From the NCBI GenBank assembly GCA_001801515.1, contig MGXX01000047.1, positions 1 to 11,286 of the forward strand: a DNA stretch of 11,286 nt. Reading direction: 5' to 3'. Source of the stretch: Gammaproteobacteria bacterium RIFCSPHIGHO2_12_FULL_38_11 (GTDB lineage Bacteria > Pseudomonadota > Gammaproteobacteria > Coxiellales > Coxiellaceae). Positions 7,594 to 11,286 of this stretch are shown here, in pieces. Positions within the stretch are counted from its first letter, which is position 1. The number at the start of each line of letters is the position of its first letter. The position numbers and the translations under genes were made by a program. The notes under the pieces are model-generated. The model was not told the DNA's origin. It did not search any database and saw only the letters and a program-made list of their open reading frames with translations.

Positions 7594-8414
7594 ATTATCG
7601 TCATCTTTACCATGCAGGCAATTTTGCAGACGTGCTAAAACATTCTGTTTTAATTGTTTTATTAGAAGCACTGCAACGCAAGGAAACACCTTTTTGTTTT
7701 TTAGATACACATGCAGGCATTAGTTTATATGAATTGCAATCTATCGAAGCACAAAAAACACGTGAATACGAAAATGGGTTTTTGAAATTATTTTCAGCTG
7801 AAATAAATAATATTCCAACTGAAATTCAGAAATATATTTCTATCGTGAAAAAATACAATCCTAGAAATAATCTTGATTTTTACCCAGGCTCTCCATTAAT
7901 TGCAGACGCCTTACTGCGCAGCAATGATAAAATGATTTTATCTGAATTACACAAACAAGATTTTCAAACATTAAAAACGCATTTTTCTAAAAAGAAATCG
8001 ATTGCCGTCCATTACATGGATGCCTATTTGTGCATGAAGGCATTTTTACCCCCGAAGGAAAAACGTGGCTTAGTATTAATTGATCCCGCTTTTGAAGTCT
8101 TAAATGAGTGCGAACAAATTATTACAACGCTTCAGCGCGCATTAAAACATTGGCGCTCAGGACATTTTATGATTTGGTACCCCATTAAAGATGAAAAATT
8201 AATTCAACAGTTTTATTGCGATATTAACGCACTGGCCATTGAAAATTTTGCAATTCATTTTTCATTAACTAACATGGTGGGATCTGAAAAACTATCAAAA
8301 TGCGGTCTTTTATTGCTAAATCCCCCATGGAAGGTGAAAGAGAACCTAGAAAATAAGGTGTTACCTTATTTGGCAGAAAAACTAGATGCGCAGTGGGAGG
8401 TGATTACTGTTTAA
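7590..8414 (+). CDS. rlmJ: 23S rRNA (adenine(2030)-N6)-methyltransferase RlmJ
   Basis: RlmJ uses S-adenosylmethionine to methylate A2030 of 23S rRNA. The 274-residue product (E. coli 280) starts with MNYRHLYHAGNFADVLKH, the family N-terminus, and has FLDTHAG (38-44), FYPGSPLIADALLR (97-110), LSELHKQDF (117-125), WYPIK (196-200) and LNPPWK (243-248). Two motifs differ from the E. coli enzyme. The SAM-binding loop reads THAGISLY where E. coli has THAGAGRY. The catalytic DPPY reads DPAF (165-168), keeping the catalytic Asp165. The protein is otherwise intact, so it may be active with altered kinetics, or have lost activity recently. It ends the + strand block; the ATG overlaps the HIT stop and no clear ribosome-binding site is seen, suggesting coupled translation. 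Confidence 0.92.
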   Translation: MNYRHLYHAGNFADVLKHSVLIVLLEALQRKETPFCFLDTHAGISLYELQSIEAQKTREYENGFLKLFSAEINNIPTEIQKYISIVKKYNPRNNLDFYPGSPLIADALLRSNDKMILSELHKQDFQTLKTHFSKKKSIAVHYMDAYLCMKAFLPPKEKRGLVLIDPAFEVLNECEQIITTLQRALKHWRSGHFMIWYPIKDEKLIQQFYCDINALAIENFAIHFSLTNMVGSEKLSKCGLLLLNPPWKVKENLENKVLPYLAEKLDAQWEVITV

Positions 8415-8495
8415 AATAGCGTCGCATGCTATAGGGGTTCCCTGGGCACACGAAGAACCGACAAAACAGACCAGTATTAATGCTTGCAATTGGCG

Positions 8496-8519
8496 TATAG
8501 CTTGTCCTATAGTATTTTT
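8496..8519 (+). terminator. weak candidate terminator after rlmJ
   Basis: TATAG (8496-8500) and CTATA (8507-8511) can pair around a six-base loop, and TTTTT follows at 8515-8519. The stem is short and AT-rich, so this is a weak candidate. A longer pairing, CTATAGG (8429-8435) with CCTATAG (8506-8512), spans 70 bases and could compete. A terminator is expected here because rlmJ and the next gene converge; the rest of the 108-base gap holds no gene that I can see. Confidence 0.3.
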
Positions 8520-8522
8520 CCT

Positions 8523-9818
8523 TTATTTAGATGGCTTCATAATGGTTGCAGTTCTACTGGTTGGATGTGTTGATGCATGAGCAGTAATATCATCAAGCGA
8601 CAACACCTCGCAATCTTCTATTTGTTTTTGCATTGATTTTTCACCACCAAAAAATGAGCCCGATCTGCTAAACCAGCCCTTTTTTTTATTAAAATCAGCT
8701 TGATAAGTCACATAAAATTCAGCTAACGTTCTTGGAACAGAAATGATTGAAGCAGCTTCAATAGTTGCACGCTGCTCACGAGATGGAACAATTGTTTTTA
8801 CAAATATTAAATCATCTCCAATAGAAGAAACAGCAGGTTCAAAACGACCGAATGCTTGTTGGCATTGTTGTTGATATAAATTCAATTCGCCATCAACAAC
8901 TGGCGCAGACATTAACGCAAAACGCTTGTCCCTGTTATTTTGGCAAATCGCAACAACACGATCAACGTCTGTATTTTCAGAAAAAACACTTACGTCGGGA
9001 ATAACATCCAAAAAAACAGTGTTGCCTACTGTTATTTTTTTAATTCGACAATCTAATAATTCCAGCACGCCATCGCTAAAACAAAAAATTTCAATTCCTT
9101 CTTCAATAGGTCGATCAAAACAATGAATTTGCTTGACCACTTCATCAATATTATCCTTAGGCTCTAGGGGTAAAAACTGTTTTTGATGGGGTGGTGGCAC
9201 AGGAACAATATCAGCGTCATTGAATTGTGCCAAAAATTTTAAATATGCAGAATGTATGTCTATTATTCGTTGCGCCGGTTTCAATACATCAACTTCACCA
9301 GTTTGTTTTCGCGCAACAATAGTAACATCACCCGTTCCAAATCCCGCAACTTTTATTTCACCTGTCAGTTTATCTTGATATATCATCGCAAGTGAAAAAA
9401 CAAAACTGGCGGTAGCCAAGCCATATTGCTGCAAAACCGCTTTGTTTATCGCTTTAAAAATACTTTCTAATACTGCTTTTTTTTCCGCTTCTGATTTTGC
9501 AATTGATAATTTTGATATAAAAGTTGTTAATATGGCGGGAATGATTTCGGTGGTAATAAAATGAATATGTTGTGCTTCGCAACCAAAAGCGCCATCCGCT
9601 GCAATGATTGTAGGTAATCCATCGTGATAAACAATGCATGCCATGTCATCCATATTTTCTTTACTGGATTTTCGATTGCTCTTCCATAAATTGGCAGCTC
9701 GAATTTCACCTAAATTCATTTGGGCTAATACGCTATTTTCATGGTAAGCAACCGCGCTTACTTGATCTGATGCTGTTGTACTTAAAATTTTGCTTCGTAA
9801 TGCTTGTAAATATCTCAT
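8523..9818 (-). CDS. PP2C-fold (PPM-type) phosphatase-like protein with C-terminal tail
   Basis: The 431-residue product keeps the acidic motifs of PPM/PP2C Ser/Thr phosphatases in the right order. These are ENMDDMACIV (54-63, like the NED motif), IIAADGAFG (71-79, metal-binding Asp75-Gly76), ATASFVFSLAMI then VAGFGTGDVTIVA (157-169, the GD motif), IEIFCFSDGVLELL (242-255, Asp249) and SIGDDLIFVKT (332-342, in place of the final DN motif). All metal-binding aspartates thus seem present, but the family's GMGG after the first DG is replaced by AFGCE. Residues 345-431 form an extra tail ending in a Ser/Thr-rich polar stretch (ITAHASTHPTSRTATIMKPS). There is no signal peptide or membrane segment. 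GAGAAA lies about eight bases before the ATG. It is 42 bases downstream of the 348-residue gene and probably co-transcribed with it. In Legionellales such proteins are sometimes Dot/Icm substrates acting on host phosphoproteins; that is inference. A bacterial regulatory phosphatase is the alternative. Confidence 0.7.
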   Translation of the reverse strand: MRYLQALRSKILSTTASDQVSAVAYHENSVLAQMNLGEIRAANLWKSNRKSSKENMDDMACIVYHDGLPTIIAADGAFGCEAQHIHFITTEIIPAILTTFISKLSIAKSEAEKKAVLESIFKAINKAVLQQYGLATASFVFSLAMIYQDKLTGEIKVAGFGTGDVTIVARKQTGEVDVLKPAQRIIDIHSAYLKFLAQFNDADIVPVPPPHQKQFLPLEPKDNIDEVVKQIHCFDRPIEEGIEIFCFSDGVLELLDCRIKKITVGNTVFLDVIPDVSVFSENTDVDRVVAICQNNRDKRFALMSAPVVDGELNLYQQQCQQAFGRFEPAVSSIGDDLIFVKTIVPSREQRATIEAASIISVPRTLAEFYVTYQADFNKKKGWFSRSGSFFGGEKSMQKQIEDCEVLSLDDITAHASTHPTSRTATIMKPSK

Positions 9819-9860
9819 CTTATTTTTCTCAAATAGTTTTAATGGGTAGTAACGCTCCGC

Positions 9861-10907
9861 TTATTTTTTGGCTGGTGCAGGTATTGCGTGTGGCGCACTA
9901 TTAATTTTCTCACACAAATAATTTATTTTTTTATCGCCAGTGAAACTCACAAGATGCGTAAAGTTTACACCATATTCCTCAAGAACTTTTTTTGTATCCT
10001 TGCCGCTGTAACTAAAAAACTTACCTTTGTGTTTTCCATCGACGTGATCAAATATCTCTTGCACTGTTACATTTGCAACTATTTTACCCTGCCAATAAGC
10101 ACTTTTAGCAATGCTCGGATTTTGCAAGAATGCTTCTACAGCTGATTTTTGTAAATTAGCTGGTGATGGCGTAGCTATGTTTGTTTGAATATTTTGTGGA
10201 CCTTCTGTTGGTTGCGCGACTTGCTCCTGTTGTTGAGCTGGCTGATGCTGTGGTTGGGCTGTTGCTGCTGCTTGTTGTGAGAATTCTTGTCCATCTATGG
10301 TCACTCGCTTCGCGTTAATCGTCACTTTTCCACCAAAACGAATACCGCCAGCTGATGCAGAATTTGATTGTGGTAATTGTGCAGTAATATCTTGGCCGTT
10401 AAATATGACCGATTTTGCAAAATGAATTTGCGGAGCAGGCGCTATTGATGGTCTTTCAGGTGTTGGTTCGCCATCAAATAGGAGCGCATTTAATTCTGCT
10501 TGCGTTACTGTTTTTTTATTTAATACTTTTATTGCCTTAGCGGTAGAACCTTCAAGGTTTGAGATGGTTTGTCCTGATCCAAATTCAACCCAATAAGATG
10601 CGACATTAGGAGAAGGCAATGAAACTTTATTATTTTCTGAAAATGTAATATTACGCGCAGTTAACATATCTAACTTGAGATTTTCTGCTTGGATTTGCAT
10701 GATAAAAGCATTAAGGTCTTCCAATGTAATTGCATTATCAAATGTAACCTCTTTTTTGATGCCTTGTTTAATCTCATTGAATATTTCATCGAAGTGAATT
10801 CCTGAATTATCTTTCGTTGGTACTGATTGTGCAGCATGAGGAATTTGAGTGGAGATGTTAGGCGATTGCCCTGGGGTAGTGGGTTCTACGGGTGAAATTT
10901 TACGCAT
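9861..10907 (-). CDS. protein of unknown family with internal repeat and Gln/Ala/Pro-rich linker
   Basis: I do not recognise this 348-residue protein. The N-terminal 35 residues are polar and Pro/Thr/Ser-rich, probably disordered, with no signal peptide. Residues 36-210 contain a repeated pattern: AITLEDLNAFI (59-69) resembles TVTQAELNALL (133-143). Each is followed within about 30 residues by a short strand-like segment (ARNITFSENNKVSLP at 84-98; FAKSVIFNGQDITAQLP at 163-179). A third strand-rich stretch follows (IRFGGKVTINAKRVTIDGQ, 189-207). This suggests a repeated small fold, perhaps beta-rich. Residues 211-250 are a Gln/Ala/Pro linker. The C-terminal 100 residues look globular (YWQGKIVANVTVQEIFDHV; KFFSYSGKDTKKVLEEYGVN). 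It ends in a basic tail, PAPAKK. A strong ribosome-binding site (AAGAGGT, six bases before the ATG) and a promoter precede it. It is the first gene of a likely two-gene unit with the PP2C-like gene. Lineage-restricted secreted or scaffold protein is a guess. Confidence 0.75.
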   Translation of the reverse strand: MRKISPVEPTTPGQSPNISTQIPHAAQSVPTKDNSGIHFDEIFNEIKQGIKKEVTFDNAITLEDLNAFIMQIQAENLKLDMLTARNITFSENNKVSLPSPNVASYWVEFGSGQTISNLEGSTAKAIKVLNKKTVTQAELNALLFDGEPTPERPSIAPAPQIHFAKSVIFNGQDITAQLPQSNSASAGGIRFGGKVTINAKRVTIDGQEFSQQAAATAQPQHQPAQQQEQVAQPTEGPQNIQTNIATPSPANLQKSAVEAFLQNPSIAKSAYWQGKIVANVTVQEIFDHVDGKHKGKFFSYSGKDTKKVLEEYGVNFTHLVSFTGDKKINYLCEKINSAPHAIPAPAKK

Positions 10908-10937
10908 AATATACCTCTTGATTGAATGAATAGCTCA

Positions 10938-10965
10938 ATTATAGTTAATTTTAGTTGTTTATCAG
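10938..10965 (-). promoter_or_regulatory. candidate promoter of the 348-residue/PP2C-like gene pair
   Basis: Read on the - strand, a perfect TATAAT (10943 down to 10938) lies 16 bases after CTGATA (10965 down to 10960), which matches the -35 consensus at four of six positions. The start of transcription would be near 10930, giving a leader of about 25 bases with the strong ribosome-binding site AAGAGGT. Spacing and the perfect -10 make this the best-looking promoter on the - strand. Confidence 0.55.
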
Positions 10966-10988
10966 TTCGCATATTTTAACAAACTGAT
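10961..10988. promoter_or_regulatory. inverted repeat overlapping the -35 box, candidate operator
   Basis: ATCAGTT (10961-10967) and AACTGAT (10982-10988) are a perfect 7-base inverted repeat with 14 bases between them, so the half-sites are 21 bases (two helical turns) apart. One half covers the -35 box of the promoter above. A second small palindrome, ATTAT-g-ATAAT (10987-10997), abuts it. The placement suits a dimeric regulator, most simply a repressor. Chance in AT-rich DNA cannot be excluded. Confidence 0.35.
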
Positions 10989-11058
10989 TATGATAATAAT
11001 TTTCTCATATTAATGCGCAAATGCAGCTGGCTGCTCCTGAATGATTTTTTGACGGCTA

Positions 11059-11286
11059 TTAAAAAAAGCGTGCGGTAGGGGCAGTTGTATTCACGGTTGC
11101 CGCTCGATTTTTAATTTCTTTTGCAAAACCATCTAATTCCTTGTATGCATCTAAATATTGTTTTTTTTCTTCCATTAATTCAGCCAGCTCTGCATTTAGA
11201 CGACATTCTCTGTCAGCTGACTTGCTCGTTTTTAATTGTATGTTTTGCAGATTACGCAATCTAAATTCAAGTGCAACTCTCCACAT
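11059..11286 (-). CDS. coiled-coil protein of unknown function, C-terminal part
   Basis: 75 residues are visible, ending at TAA (11061 to 11059). The first codon in the window reads ATG at 11286, but the frame is open at the edge, so the real start may lie outside. The sequence is charged and helical, with heptad-like spacing in LNAELAELMEEKKQYLDAYK and KELDGFAKEIKNR. It closes in a loose tail, TVNTTAPTARFF. No enzyme motif is seen. It runs in the same direction as the two genes downstream of it, but 151 bases and a separate promoter lie between, so it is probably a separate transcript. Family and role are unknown; it could be a structural or effector-type coiled-coil protein. Confidence 0.6.
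   Translation of the reverse strand: MWRVALEFRLRNLQNIQLKTSKSADRECRLNAELAELMEEKKQYLDAYKELDGFAKEIKNRAATVNTTAPTARFF

Noticed and set aside
9638..9904. Open + strand frame across the start of the PP2C-like gene and the 42-base gap
   Set aside because: It is antisense to two credible genes, rich in Phe/Ser/Leu as expected from complementing AT-rich coding DNA, and has no ribosome-binding site.
11008..11014. TTAATAT on the - strand, resembling half of a Legionella PmrA box
   Set aside because: Only one half-site is present, the core is common in AT-rich DNA, and it lies more than 40 bases upstream of the -35 box instead of next to it.
11023..11034. GCAGC-TG-GCTGC inverted repeat after the coiled-coil gene as a terminator
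   Set aside because: A two-base loop is too tight, the real stem would be about four pairs, and no T run follows on the - strand.
1..11286. tRNA, rRNA, CRISPR array, insertion sequence or integrase
   Set aside because: No transposase or integrase motif, no repeat-spacer array and no cloverleaf-like sequence was noticed on either strand by eye; a small RNA could be missed without a covariance search.

Overview
The window is AT-rich chromosomal DNA that reads as a gammaproteobacterium, most likely of the order Legionellales (Coxiella/Legionella/Berkiella/Aquicella-like). The grounds are a pilB-pilC-pilD-coaE-zapD gene order, a gammaproteobacterial ZapD and RlmJ, strong codon bias towards A/T, and a block of effector-like unknown genes beside core genes. 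The genus is an inference; no rRNA or marker gene here settles it.

Layout. Positions 1-74 hold what may be the last 23 codons of an unidentified gene. A promoter at about 221-249 precedes a tightly packed type IV pilus operon on the + strand: pilA (major pilin), pilB (extension ATPase), pilC (inner-membrane platform), pilD (prepilin peptidase) and coaE (dephospho-CoA kinase). All five reading frames overlap their neighbours by 4-25 bases. After 142 bases with a hairpin and a candidate promoter come zapD (FtsZ-bundling division factor), an AzgA-type NCS2 nucleobase permease, a HIT-family protein and rlmJ (23S rRNA m6A2030 methyltransferase), also almost without gaps.

From 8523 to the end all genes lie on the - strand, facing the core block. 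They are a PP2C-fold (PPM) phosphatase-like protein with a C-terminal tail, an upstream 348-residue protein of no recognised family (with an internal repeat and a Gln/Ala/Pro-rich linker), and the C-terminal part of a coiled-coil protein cut by the window edge. The first two lie 42 bases apart and probably share one transcript from a promoter with a perfect TATAAT box near 10938. This block is the accessory part of the window and the best place to look for something undescribed. In Legionellales, secreted host-acting proteins (Dot/Icm substrates) often look like this, but no direct proof of secretion can be read here.

How the genes work together: PilD processes PilA, PilB powers pilus extension and PilC couples the motor to the pilus; minor pilins, PilT and the secretin are not in this window. 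CoaE, ZapD, the permease, the HIT protein and RlmJ are housekeeping (coenzyme A, division, purine uptake, nucleotide turnover, ribosome modification). RlmJ has changes in both its SAM-binding and catalytic motifs.
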